Assembly (NCBI GenBank): GCA_002432085.1
Contig: DJFN01000111.1
Span: 14,824 to 22,848, forward strand
DNA: 8,025 bases
Direction of reading: 5' to 3'
Source: Flavobacteriales bacterium UBA5871
GTDB lineage: Bacteria > Bacteroidota > Bacteroidia > Flavobacteriales_D > Crocinitomicaceae
Of this stretch, positions 1 to 5,882 are shown one piece after another; position 1 is the stretch's first letter; the number at the start of each line of letters is the position of its first letter. The position numbers were made by a program, and so were the translations under genes. Under the pieces are notes generated by a model that worked only from the letters and a program-made list of their open reading frames with translations, did not search any database and was not told the origin of the DNA.

Positions 1-2968
1 GATAAATGTCGAACTGCGCGCCCTCTCCGGGTTTTCCGGTAGCTTTGATGAAGCCATCATGGTTTTCGACGATGCGCTTGCAGATCGTGAGGCCGATGCC
101 GGTTCCGGAGTATTCGCTTTTGCCGTGCAGACGCTGGAAGAGCTCAAAAATCTGTTTGCTGTACTGCTGCTCGAACCCGATACCGTTGTCGGTCACCGAA
201 ATGTGATGGTATTCCGATACATCCTGGTTCAGGAACGGAAGAGTTTCGGATTCGATCGCCTCGGCGCTGACATGGATTTTCGACGGCACATCCGGTTGGG
301 CGTATTTGACGGCGTTGCCTATCAGATTGGCAAACAGCTGACGGAACTGGAACGAAATACCGTTCACAACCGGTAACGGATCGTGTGTGAGCACTGCTCC
401 TGCTTCTTCCAGCACTTGCGACAGCTCTTTTTTCGTAGCGGCCAGTACGCTGTTCAGATCGACCGGCTCGAATTGCTGATCGGATTTCGTGGTGCGTGAG
501 AAAGCCAGCAAATCATCGATCAGCTTTTGCATGCGGTTGGCAGAAGTGCTGATGCGCGCAAAGTATTCGCGATCACGTTCTGAAAAACCGGTGCCATTGT
601 CAAATGAAATGCGCGAAATGAACGTCTGAATCTTGCGCAGCGGCTCCTGCAAATCGTGACTGGCTACGTGGTTGAACGACGCCAGCTCGGTATTGCTTCG
701 CTCAAGCTCGGTGTTTTTGGAAATCAGTGTGTTGTTCAGCTCCAACAGCAATTCTTCGTTGCGGATGGTTTGTGTGATATCACGTGCCAGAATCAATACG
801 GCATACACTTCACCCTCCCTGTTTCGCAGCGGGATCATAAAGTCTTCGTAATAGAGATTGGTAATTCCTGAAAGGTAGCGGGAGTTGTGGATCAGCTCTC
901 CGGCGAGGGCACGTTGAAGATCCTGGTAGCCGTTATGCCCCGCAAACTGGGGATAAACTTCCAATACCGATTTCCCCAGCACCTCATCCTTGGGCGCGTT
1001 ATACATACGCTCGGCCGCCTTGTTGAAGGAAATGAACCGCATTTCTGTATCGAGTACGATGGTGACATCGATTGAAGTATCGAGGATCATTTCGGCAAAA
1101 TCTTTCTGTTGCTTCAGATCGAAGTTCATCTGATTCAGCTCTTCGGTGCGTTCTTTTACCTGGCGCTCGAGCTCTTCGGTAAAGTGTTTTTGCTGTGAAA
1201 TGTCGCGGGCAATTTTGGAAGCTCCGATGACTTTCCCTCCGGAATCGTGGACCGGCGAGATCGTCAGCGATACATCGATGATCGATCCGTCTTTCCGACG
1301 CCGGCGCGTTTCGAAATGATCTACACGTTTCCCCTGGGTCAGATTGGCAATAATGGCTGTTTCTTCGTCCTTCCGATCATCGGGAATAATGGTCGAAATG
1401 TGGCTGCCCACCATTTCGGCTTCACTGTAGCCAAAAATGCGCTCGGCGCCGGCGTTCCAGCTGGTAATGATTCCGTCGAGGGTTTTACTTACGATCGCGT
1501 CGTCGGACGATTCTACGATGGCACCGAGGTGAGCGATCTTTCCCTCGATGCTCCGGTAATCGGAAATATCGAGCGCGATCACCAGTCCGGCGTAGGTTTC
1601 TTCTGCTTCGTTTTTCAACGGAACGAAATGCAGCTTGAACACTTTTCCGGGCTCGATCTCGCGTTCAGTGGTAAACCGTTCGCCGTCAAACACACGCTGA
1701 TAAAGCGGACGCACTTCATCGTACCGTTTCTGGTCCATGACGTTTTGCATCAGCTGGCCTTCATAATCCTGCCGGTCGTAGCCCATTTTCTGCAGGACAT
1801 CACCTTCAAGCGTCAGGATACGCAGGTCTTTGTCGATCACCAGGATGAGCGAGTTCGGAATGTTGAGCGCAATGGATTTGAAGAGCTTTTCGCTTTTCAC
1901 AAGCTTATCCTCACTGATACGCTGTTCGGTGACATCCAGCATCATGTTGAGCACTCCGGTCACATTCCCACGGGCATCCAACATTAGCTGCGGATGCGGG
2001 ATCACGTTGCGTTTTTCTCCATCCGGACGAACGATGATCATTTCACTGGTATCAGGCTCTTCTCCACGCAACAGCTTCGCAATAGGATTGTTTTTCTCCG
2101 AAAGCTTCGTTCCATCGGAATAATAACCGGCCGGCGAGCCGCACCAATATTCTTTTCCTGGTATAGGTTCCCGTCCCCAAAGCTGTGCTGCGGCCTTGTT
2201 GTAAAGCTGAATCCTTCCTTCCGTATCACAAGTGTAAACAGCGGCCGGCAAGCCTTCTACCAACTCGCGATACACACGCCCGTTCTCACTTTGCAAAGTG
2301 GCTTCAGCCGCCTGTTTGTGCAGCATGACCAGTTGTTTCCGATCGCTATTGATCTTGATGAACGAGCCGATAAAGACGATCAGCGAGAACAAGCTGATCA
2401 GCAGAGCCGAAAGTGGTGTAAAAAAGACATCGCTTGTATAAGTCGTCTGATGTGTTTTCAAAAGCTGATTTTCCAGGTGGATCATACTGTTCATCAGGAT
2501 ACGGATGCGGTACATCGTTTCCCGCCCGAAGCTGAGCTCATAGGCCAGCTGCTGGTGTGTCAGATCTGCAGCAGCATTGCGCTCCAGGACCTGGTTGATG
2601 TGACCTATACGCTTTTGGACCAGCTGACTGAGCAATTGCAGATTCTCATGCTGTCCCTTGCTGTCTTTCGTCAGATAGGACAGCTCGCTGAAGCTTTTGC
2701 GAATGTGTATCTGCGCATCGAAGTACGGCTGCAGATAGGTCGAATCGTTTGTCAGGATAAAGCCGCGCTGAGAGGTTTCCGCATCTTTGATATAGGAAAA
2801 CAGCTGCTCGAGCTCCAGGTGTACGCGGTCGGAAAGCCGCAGGAGCTGTTCGGATTCATTCAACGATTCAAGCTGTTTGTAGGTAATGCTGGAAACGAAA
2901 AACAATACGAAAAAAGATAGCACGAAGGCTATCTTGTAAAAAGCCGGAATGGTAACAAATTTATGCAT
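1..2968 (-). CDS. CHASE3 / four-PAS membrane sensor histidine kinase (3' end cut by window)
   Basis: A continuous minus-strand frame from ATG at 2968 runs off the left edge after 989 codons with no stop. Predicted layout: TM1 at residues 9-28; periplasmic CHASE3-like helical domain about 30-180 with the typical ETSQRGF motif at 64-70; TM2 about 182-204; no recognisable HAMP; PAS1 about 230-348 (contains WCGSPAGYYSDG, as in the WCGS..LY..DG PAS class); PAS2 about 360-472; PAS3 about 478-592; a coiled coil about 594-622; PAS4 about 624-734; a second coiled coil; HisKA with SHDLQEPLRK, phospho-acceptor H771; and HATPase_c with N box NLIGNAVKY (N885), G1 DNGIGFE (D927), F box FELFQRLH and G2 GTGIGLTICKRIV (956 onward). 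The last visible residues, GAQFDIY, are the usual end of the ATPase fold, so only a few residues are probably missing, unless a C-terminal receiver follows. It should autophosphorylate and pass phosphate to the receiver encoded 8 nt upstream. The ligand is unknown. Confidence 0.95.
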   Translation of the reverse strand, partial: MHKFVTIPAFYKIAFVLSFFVLFFVSSITYKQLESLNESEQLLRLSDRVHLELEQLFSYIKDAETSQRGFILTNDSTYLQPYFDAQIHIRKSFSELSYLTKDSKGQHENLQLLSQLVQKRIGHINQVLERNAAADLTHQQLAYELSFGRETMYRIRILMNSMIHLENQLLKTHQTTYTSDVFFTPLSALLISLFSLIVFIGSFIKINSDRKQLVMLHKQAAEATLQSENGRVYRELVEGLPAAVYTCDTEGRIQLYNKAAAQLWGREPIPGKEYWCGSPAGYYSDGTKLSEKNNPIAKLLRGEEPDTSEMIIVRPDGEKRNVIPHPQLMLDARGNVTGVLNMMLDVTEQRISEDKLVKSEKLFKSIALNIPNSLILVIDKDLRILTLEGDVLQKMGYDRQDYEGQLMQNVMDQKRYDEVRPLYQRVFDGERFTTEREIEPGKVFKLHFVPLKNEAEETYAGLVIALDISDYRSIEGKIAHLGAIVESSDDAIVSKTLDGIITSWNAGAERIFGYSEAEMVGSHISTIIPDDRKDEETAIIANLTQGKRVDHFETRRRRKDGSIIDVSLTISPVHDSGGKVIGASKIARDISQQKHFTEELERQVKERTEELNQMNFDLKQQKDFAEMILDTSIDVTIVLDTEMRFISFNKAAERMYNAPKDEVLGKSVLEVYPQFAGHNGYQDLQRALAGELIHNSRYLSGITNLYYEDFMIPLRNREGEVYAVLILARDITQTIRNEELLLELNNTLISKNTELERSNTELASFNHVASHDLQEPLRKIQTFISRISFDNGTGFSERDREYFARISTSANRMQKLIDDLLAFSRTTKSDQQFEPVDLNSVLAATKKELSQVLEEAGAVLTHDPLPVVNGISFQFRQLFANLIGNAVKYAQPDVPSKIHVSAEAIESETLPFLNQDVSEYHHISVTDNGIGFEQQYSKQIFELFQRLHGKSEYSGTGIGLTICKRIVENHDGFIKATGKPGEGAQFDIY

Positions 2969-2976
2969 AGCGAATG

Positions 2977-3423
2977 TCAGGTGCTGAACAAGAAGTTCTC
3001 TTTGTTCAATCCTGAAGTCTGATATTGCCAGCTCATCATGATGACGTCGTGCAATACTTTCTTCAGGGTAGCGAAATCATTGGGTTTGCGGATATAAACG
3101 TTGGCGCCTTTGACGAACGTTTCTTCGATATTTTCCTCGGATGCGGACGTTGAATAGATCGCCACGGTGAGCTGCCGCAAGCGCGGATTCTCCCGGATTT
3201 CCTTCAGACATTGCAGCCCTGATTTCAACGGCATGTTGAGATCGAGGAAAATGATGTGCGGCAGTTCGCTGCCCGGTTCTTCCAGGTGCTGCATTAACTG
3301 ACGACCATCGTTCTTGAACGTGACACGGGTGTCCATTTTCAACTCTTCCAGGGCATCCCGGAAAAAGTTGCGGTCATCTTCATCATCGTCTGCGAGTAGT
3401 ACTTTGATGGGCTCTTTTGACAT
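2977..3423 (-). CDS. Single-domain response regulator (CheY/Rcp1-like receiver)
   Basis: A 148-residue protein made of one receiver domain with no DNA-binding or enzymatic output. Visible motifs: acidic pocket D12/D13 in LLADDDEDD; phospho-acceptor D61 in IIFLDLNMP; switch Ser/Thr at S91 in AIYSTSAS; and conserved lysine K113 in YIRKP. The DEDDRNFF start and the STSASEENIEE segment are typical of the Rcp1-like receivers that pair with PAS-rich or phytochrome-type kinases. The last 18 or so residues (from SWQYQ) extend slightly past the fold and may be a flexible tail. The stop codon is 8 nt before the kinase ATG and the start is 22 nt after the AraC stop, so the three genes are almost certainly co-transcribed. 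It probably acts as the phosphorylation partner of the kinase and signals by protein-protein contact. The target is not evident from sequence. Confidence 0.95.
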   Translation of the reverse strand: MSKEPIKVLLADDDEDDRNFFRDALEELKMDTRVTFKNDGRQLMQHLEEPGSELPHIIFLDLNMPLKSGLQCLKEIRENPRLRQLTVAIYSTSASEENIEETFVKGANVYIRKPNDFATLKKVLHDVIMMSWQYQTSGLNKENFLFST

Positions 3424-3445
3424 CTATACTCAAGCTTTAACAGGT

Positions 3446-4009
3446 TTATACGGTCGACACCACGTTTGGTGTACGCTTCTTAATGATTCGTTGGAAGGCA
3501 GAAGGCGTTAGTCCTGTTGTTTTCTTGAATTGGTGGGATAAATGAGCTACACTACTGTAGTTCAATAGGTAAGAGATCTGTGTCAGTGTGTATTCGTTGG
3601 CGGCCAGCATCTGTTTGGCGCGCTCGATTTTCTGCAAAATGATGAAGTTCTCAATGGATGTATAACAGCTTTCCGAGAACAGACTGGAAAGATAGCTGTA
3701 GCTGTGATTAAGCTGTTCCGAAAGGTAAACCGACATCGTTACGTTCGGCAGATCTTCTTCGGAATGGATGAGATCGATAATGGTATCCTTGATCTTCTGA
3801 ACCAGCGCAGCTTTCTGATCGGTTACCAGCTCAATGCCATATTCCTTCAGCGCTTCTATCAAAGCCTGCTGTTTCAGAGGCGGAAGCGATTCCTGTAAAG
3901 TCACTTCTCCCAAACCGTTGATCACATGCGGTATGCGGAGTTTTTCCAGTTGATCCTGCAAAACTCTTCTGCAGGTAACACTGATATCGTATTTGACCGA
4001 AAGCTTCAT
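3446..4009 (-). CDS. Short AraC-family transcriptional regulator with degenerate HMA-like N-terminal domain
   Basis: A 187-residue protein. Residues about 85-180 form an AraC/XylS DNA-binding domain with two helix-turn-helix units: the first around SEQLNHSYSYLSSLFSE (97-113), the second around 141-163 (TLTQISYLLNYSSVAHLSHQF), then the family signature KTTGLTPSAFQ. Residues 1-62 show an alternating strand/helix pattern (VKYDISVTCRRVLQDQLEKL, GEVTLQE, ALKEYGIEL). This resembles the ferredoxin-like heavy-metal-associated fold of small Bacteroidota AraC proteins that carry a CxxC near the front. Here only Cys13 of the pair is present (C-R-R-V), so metal binding by the usual motif is unlikely. It is the first gene of the operon with the receiver and kinase and may be the output or an autoregulator. 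The ATG at 4009 follows an AT-rich stretch. TATATTTA at 4015-4022 on the minus strand resembles the Bacteroidota -7 box but sits very close to the start. Confidence 0.9.
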   Translation of the reverse strand: MKLSVKYDISVTCRRVLQDQLEKLRIPHVINGLGEVTLQESLPPLKQQALIEALKEYGIELVTDQKAALVQKIKDTIIDLIHSEEDLPNVTMSVYLSEQLNHSYSYLSSLFSESCYTSIENFIILQKIERAKQMLAANEYTLTQISYLLNYSSVAHLSHQFKKTTGLTPSAFQRIIKKRTPNVVSTV

Positions 4010-4049
4010 CGAATTAAATATATAGTAAAAAAATCAGACGATTGCAACA

Positions 4050-4061
4050 TTACCCGGGTAA
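4050..4061. promoter_or_regulatory. Perfect 12-bp palindrome upstream of the AraC operon (candidate operator)
   Basis: TTACCCGGGTAA is a perfect inverted repeat 41 bp upstream of the AraC-family ATG, within an otherwise AT-rich intergenic stretch. A related half-site, TTACCGGA, lies about 45 bp further upstream (4095-4102), framed by the inverted pair AATGTT (4091-4096) and AACATT (4106-4111). The position fits an operator for the operon, possibly for autoregulation, but the binding protein is unknown. A 12-bp palindrome can occur by chance, and a single window gives no conservation test. Confidence 0.35.
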
Positions 4062-4132
4062 ACATAAGATTTAACTGCAATCCACACTTTAATGTTACCG
4101 GAGAAAACATTTTTTCACAAATCGCCGATGCG

Positions 4133-4169
4133 AAAAGGCGCATGTAACTCGTTTGTTACATGCGCCTTT
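4133..4169 (-). terminator. Strong hairpin, probable terminator of the DUF1328 transcript
   Basis: There is a perfect 15-bp stem: AAAGGCGCATGTAAC (4134-4148) pairs with GTTACATGCGCCTTT (4155-4169) around a 6-nt loop. Read on the minus strand it lies about 110 nt past the UPF0391/DUF1328 stop and ends in a short T4 run, and no plus-strand gene precedes it. It is therefore best placed as the minus-strand terminator of the small-gene set, and it separates that set from the AraC operon promoter region. The U-tract is short, so it could instead be an RNA-stabilising stem or an operator-like inverted repeat (TGTAAC-n6-GTTACA). Confidence 0.65.
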
Positions 4170-4279
4170 GTCTATCGGGTAGAAACAATTACGGGGAGGC
4201 TGCGCTGATTATTTTGTCTGACGGTTGTAATTCATTGGGTTTTGTGCCGTGTGCCGCCGCGTAATTATTTCACTTGGTA

Positions 4280-4450
4280 TTATCTCCTTTTAAACACTGT
4301 CAATCCCAATAGGATAAATACAATGAAAAGTGCTATAAACAGGTAGAACAGAATCTGTGCTATGCCTGCCGCTGCTGATTCTATGCCCCCGAAGCCAAAG
4401 ATCCCGGCAACGATGGCAACTATGAAGAATATGACTGACCATTTAAGCAT
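4280..4450 (-). CDS. UPF0391 / DUF1328 (YtjA-family) small membrane protein
   Basis: A 56-residue ORF from ATG at 4450 to TAA at 4282-4280. The sequence begins MLKWSVIFFIVAIVAGIFGF and continues GGIESAAAGIAQILFYLFIA, then a second hydrophobic stretch ending in VFKRR. This matches the UPF0391/DUF1328 pattern closely: an MxxW start, a first hydrophobic helix, the GFGGI..AAAGIA.I centre, a second helix and a short basic tail. The length is normal for the family (about 50-60 residues). Two transmembrane helices are expected in the inner membrane. The molecular function is not established; members are often found beside other small stress-type proteins, as here. Upstream on the same strand is the 40-residue membrane ORF about 110 bp away, and downstream is the hairpin at 4133-4169. 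No Shine-Dalgarno sequence is seen, which is usual for this phylum. Confidence 0.88.
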   Translation of the reverse strand: MLKWSVIFFIVAIVAGIFGFGGIESAAAGIAQILFYLFIALFIVFILLGLTVFKRR

Positions 4451-4484
4451 TGCGCTGTTGTTTTAGTTGTTATTTGTTGTTCGT

Positions 4485-4556
4485 TCAATTGAGCAGTGTG
4501 TGATTCCGAATGATCCACACACCTGCGCGGTAAGTCCAGAGTCGGAGTGTTTTCAT
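4485..4556 (-). CDS. Possible 23-residue peptide between two small membrane genes (doubtful)
   Basis: An ATG at 4556 begins 3 nt after the TAA of the upstream 40-residue ORF and opens a 23-codon frame (MKTLRLWTYRAGVWIIRNH, then TLLN) ending in TGA at 4485-4487. In its favour are the tight spacing to the upstream stop and the same A-rich AAAAAATGAAAAC start context as its neighbour. Against it are the very short length, no recognised family, and the chance that this is plain spacer sequence. It would be a basic, amphipathic peptide. I list it only because it falls in a short-gene cluster that could be translated by coupling. Confidence 0.15.
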   Translation of the reverse strand: MKTLRLWTYRAGVWIIRNHTLLN

Positions 4557-4559
4557 TTT

Positions 4560-4682
4560 TTACGGTAAGAGTAGTAAAACGCCAACCAGTGCCAGTGCGA
4601 ATACGGAAACAAAAGCCGTAGTGCTGGAAGTAGCGGTATACATGATCGTATCGAAGTCCTTAGTTGTGTTCCATGTTTTCAT
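4560..4682 (-). CDS. Small single-pass membrane peptide, 40 residues (hypothetical)
   Basis: The frame starting ATGAAAACATGG at 4682 encodes a polar N-terminal half (MKTWNTTKDFDTIMYTATSS), then one hydrophobic segment at residues 23-39 (TAFVSVFALALVGVLLLLP) and an immediate stop. It is predicted to be a tiny membrane-anchored peptide with its C-terminus at the membrane. The frame is also open upstream to an ATG at 4775. That longer form would add a basic, Cys/His-containing stretch over what looks like promoter DNA (4701-4732), so I chose the ATG at 4682. I do not recognise a family. It lies upstream of, and is probably co-transcribed with, the UPF0391 gene. The peptide-like composition and the MKT start support a real gene, but nothing independent confirms translation. 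Confidence 0.45.
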   Translation of the reverse strand: MKTWNTTKDFDTIMYTATSSTTAFVSVFALALVGVLLLLP

Positions 4683-4700
4683 AGCTTGTCGTTTTGGTAC

Positions 4701-4732
4701 GTATAATAATCTGTGGTGTGGTATATTGCAAA
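4701..4732 (-). promoter_or_regulatory. Candidate Bacteroidota-type promoter for the small membrane genes
   Basis: On the minus strand, TTTG (4732-4729) is followed after 20 nt by TATTATAC (4708-4701). This resembles the -33 TTTG and -7 TAnnTTTG elements of the Bacteroidota primary sigma factor, although only the TA of the -7 box matches well. Transcription would start near 4696, leaving a short leader before the ATG at 4682. This placement is one reason to prefer the 40-residue start over the 71-residue one. Confidence 0.3.
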
Positions 4733-4776
4733 GATGCACCCGCTTTGGAAATAATTTTTTCACGATTTCGCTCAAA

Positions 4777-4799
4777 TGTTACATGATTCAACTGTAACA
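4777..4799. repeat. TGTTACA-n9-TGTAACA inverted repeat (candidate operator)
   Basis: TGTTACA (4777-4783) and TGTAACA (4793-4799) are exact reverse complements separated by 9 nt. A third TGTAAC follows at 4808-4813, about 15 bp after the second. The site lies 45-70 bp upstream of the candidate promoter of the small membrane genes. The spacing suits a dimeric regulator, and the same hexamer forms the inner part of the hairpin stem at 4134-4169. No known regulator is assigned. Confidence 0.35.
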
Positions 4800-4973
4800 G
4801 AAAATCGTGTAACTTAATTTTATCTAAATGTAAATCAGCTATTTATAATCCTTTCACAATAGCTTAATGCAAAGATTTTTTATATGATTCGCTGCTTTGC
4901 GTCATTCGTTACGGCACTGCGACTTGCGTTACCGTTCTTGAAGTGTTGCTCAAAGTCAGTTGGTTGAGAACAT
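4800..4973. other. AT-rich intergenic stretch with no supported gene
   Basis: This lies between the TGTTACA repeat and the terminator of the YtxH-like gene. A plus-strand 27-codon frame beginning at the ATG near 4884 and a few shorter ones are present, but none has recognisable content. The left part is AT-rich and may hold upstream promoter or regulator contacts for the minus-strand small genes. I see no RNA gene or riboswitch-like fold. Confidence 0.5.
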
Positions 4974-5007
4974 AAAAAAAGACCGCTTCCGTTGAACGAA
5001 AGCGGTC
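4974..5007 (-). terminator. Rho-independent terminator of the YtxH-like gene
   Basis: On the minus strand, GACCGCTT (5007-5000) and AAGCGGTC (4988-4981) form an 8-bp GC-rich stem around an 11-nt loop, followed directly by seven U residues (A7 at 4974-4980 on the plus strand). It is 43 nt past the YtxH-like stop. A second near-palindrome, TGGAGCTAAGCTCCA (about 5011-5025), sits just before it and may add a small hairpin. The poly-U orientation shows that the minus-strand gene is the one terminated. Confidence 0.9.
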
Positions 5008-5050
5008 CCCTGGAGCTAAGCTCCATCAACCAATATTTAAATGAGAAAAG

Positions 5051-5623
5051 CTAGGCTTTAGTATCAGATGCAGAGGAAGAAGATGAAGAGGACGACGTTG
5101 CGTTATCCACGGTTTCTTTCAGCTGATCGGCTTTCTCGTTTACTTTTTGTTCTACTTTCTTAGCTGTTGCAGTCACACGTTTTTTAGCTGTAGCTGCTTT
5201 GGCTTTCACTTTGCCTGCGGCTGCCTTTGTTTTATCCGTTACAGTGCTTTTGGCTGCTGCGGTTTTCGCTTTGGCTTTATTGGCCGCTGTCGTTGCTTTC
5301 GCCGTCACACGCGATTTGGTCGCATTTGCCTTAGTTGCTGTTTTGGCTGCCATCGTTGAAGCTTTGTCCGAAACCGTTTCACGCATCTCGGCTGCTTTAT
5401 CGGAGATCTTTTCTTTTGCGATCGCGATCTTTTCAATGGCTTTGTCTTTCAGCTCTTCCGTTTTTTCGGCCAGCTTTTCCTTAAACTCATCGGCCAGCTT
5501 CTTGCCTTGCTTTGCGAGTTTTTTCTTGGTGTAGCTTCCTTTATCGGGTGCGTTCAGGATACCGAGGGCAGCTCCTGCCGCTAGTCCCGCTGCAACTCCC
5601 AATATTACTTTTCCTTTGCCCAT
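5051..5623 (-). CDS. YtxH-like glycine-zipper protein with histone-H1-like Lys/Ala-rich tail
   Basis: A 190-residue protein. Residues 5-25 (KVILGVAAGLAAGAALGIL) form one small-residue hydrophobic segment with Gly/Ala spacing, followed by NAPDKGSYTKKKL. This is the hallmark arrangement of YtxH-domain proteins (glycine-zipper helix, then APxxGxxxRxxL). Residues 32-90 are a highly charged predicted coiled coil (KKLADEFKEKLAEKTEELKD). Residues about 92-155 are almost only Ala, Lys, Thr and Val (KAKAKTAAAKSTVTDKTKAA), like bacterial H1-type or AlgP-type tails, and residues 177-184 are eight serines before an acidic end. YtxH proteins are usually near 100 residues, so the tail is an extension. YtxH-type proteins are linked to general stress; the basic tail suggests contact with nucleic acid or other polyanions, but that is inference. 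The gene is single, with its own terminator at 4974-5007. The ATG at 5623 is the only start that includes the zipper helix. Confidence 0.85.
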   Translation of the reverse strand: MGKGKVILGVAAGLAAGAALGILNAPDKGSYTKKKLAKQGKKLADEFKEKLAEKTEELKDKAIEKIAIAKEKISDKAAEMRETVSDKASTMAAKTATKANATKSRVTAKATTAANKAKAKTAAAKSTVTDKTKAAAGKVKAKAATAKKRVTATAKKVEQKVNEKADQLKETVDNATSSSSSSSSASDTKA

Positions 5624-5882
5624 GACTGTATAGTTTTAATCGGTGTTTGAATCGTTTCTTTCTAAGCCGCAATGCGTTGTGCTTACATTGGTGAAGATAA
5701 AATGATTTAGCTTGCTTCGTTTGTTTTTAGCCTCTTTTAACAAGACCATCACTGTGCAAAAACAATGGCTTTGAAACAGTTTCCTAACAGTTTCGGTGTG
5801 TTCCGGTAAATTATAACCGGTGAGCCAACTTTACTCCAACCTTTTCGTGTAACTTGACGTCATTAGATCAATTCGATCGAGC
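5624..5882. other. Divergent intergenic region between the YtxH-like gene and the propeller gene
   Basis: These 259 bp separate genes that point away from each other, so both promoters should lie here. No clear TTTG/TAnnTTTG pair stands out for either gene. Visible motifs are an inverted repeat CCGGT (5803-5807) / ACCGG (5816-5820) around an AT core, whose left arm includes the complement of TTACCGGA (also seen upstream of the AraC operon), and the 8-bp palindrome TGACGTCA (5855-5862) about 20 bp before the TTG start. Either may be a regulatory site. No gene of supportable length is present. Confidence 0.4.

Noticed and set aside
1247..2920. Long plus-strand open frames (246 and 308 codons) across the kinase gene
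   Set aside because: They are antisense to a continuous 989-codon frame with clear CHASE3, PAS, HisKA and ATPase motifs. Their translations are rich in His, Phe and Gln with no domain pattern, as expected for a mirror frame of a gene poor in TTA/CTA/TCA codons.
3314..4147. Plus-strand frames of 64-73 codons over the receiver and AraC genes
   Set aside because: They overlap well-supported minus-strand genes and show no recognisable content.
4134..4169. Hairpin as a plus-strand terminator, a CRISPR repeat or a transposon end
   Set aside because: No plus-strand gene precedes it, it occurs once without spacers, and no transposase gene or target duplication is visible.
4683..4775. Upstream extension of the 40-residue membrane ORF to 71 residues
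   Set aside because: The added stretch covers the best promoter candidate, is unlike the rest in composition, and has a less typical start context than ATGAAAAC at 4682.
5147..5534. Plus-strand Cys/Phe-rich and Ala/Leu/Val-rich frames of 70 and 111 codons
   Set aside because: They are antisense to the Lys/Ala-rich tail of the YtxH-like gene; the hydrophobic composition is the direct complement of Ala and Lys codons, and a minus-strand terminator supports the other strand.
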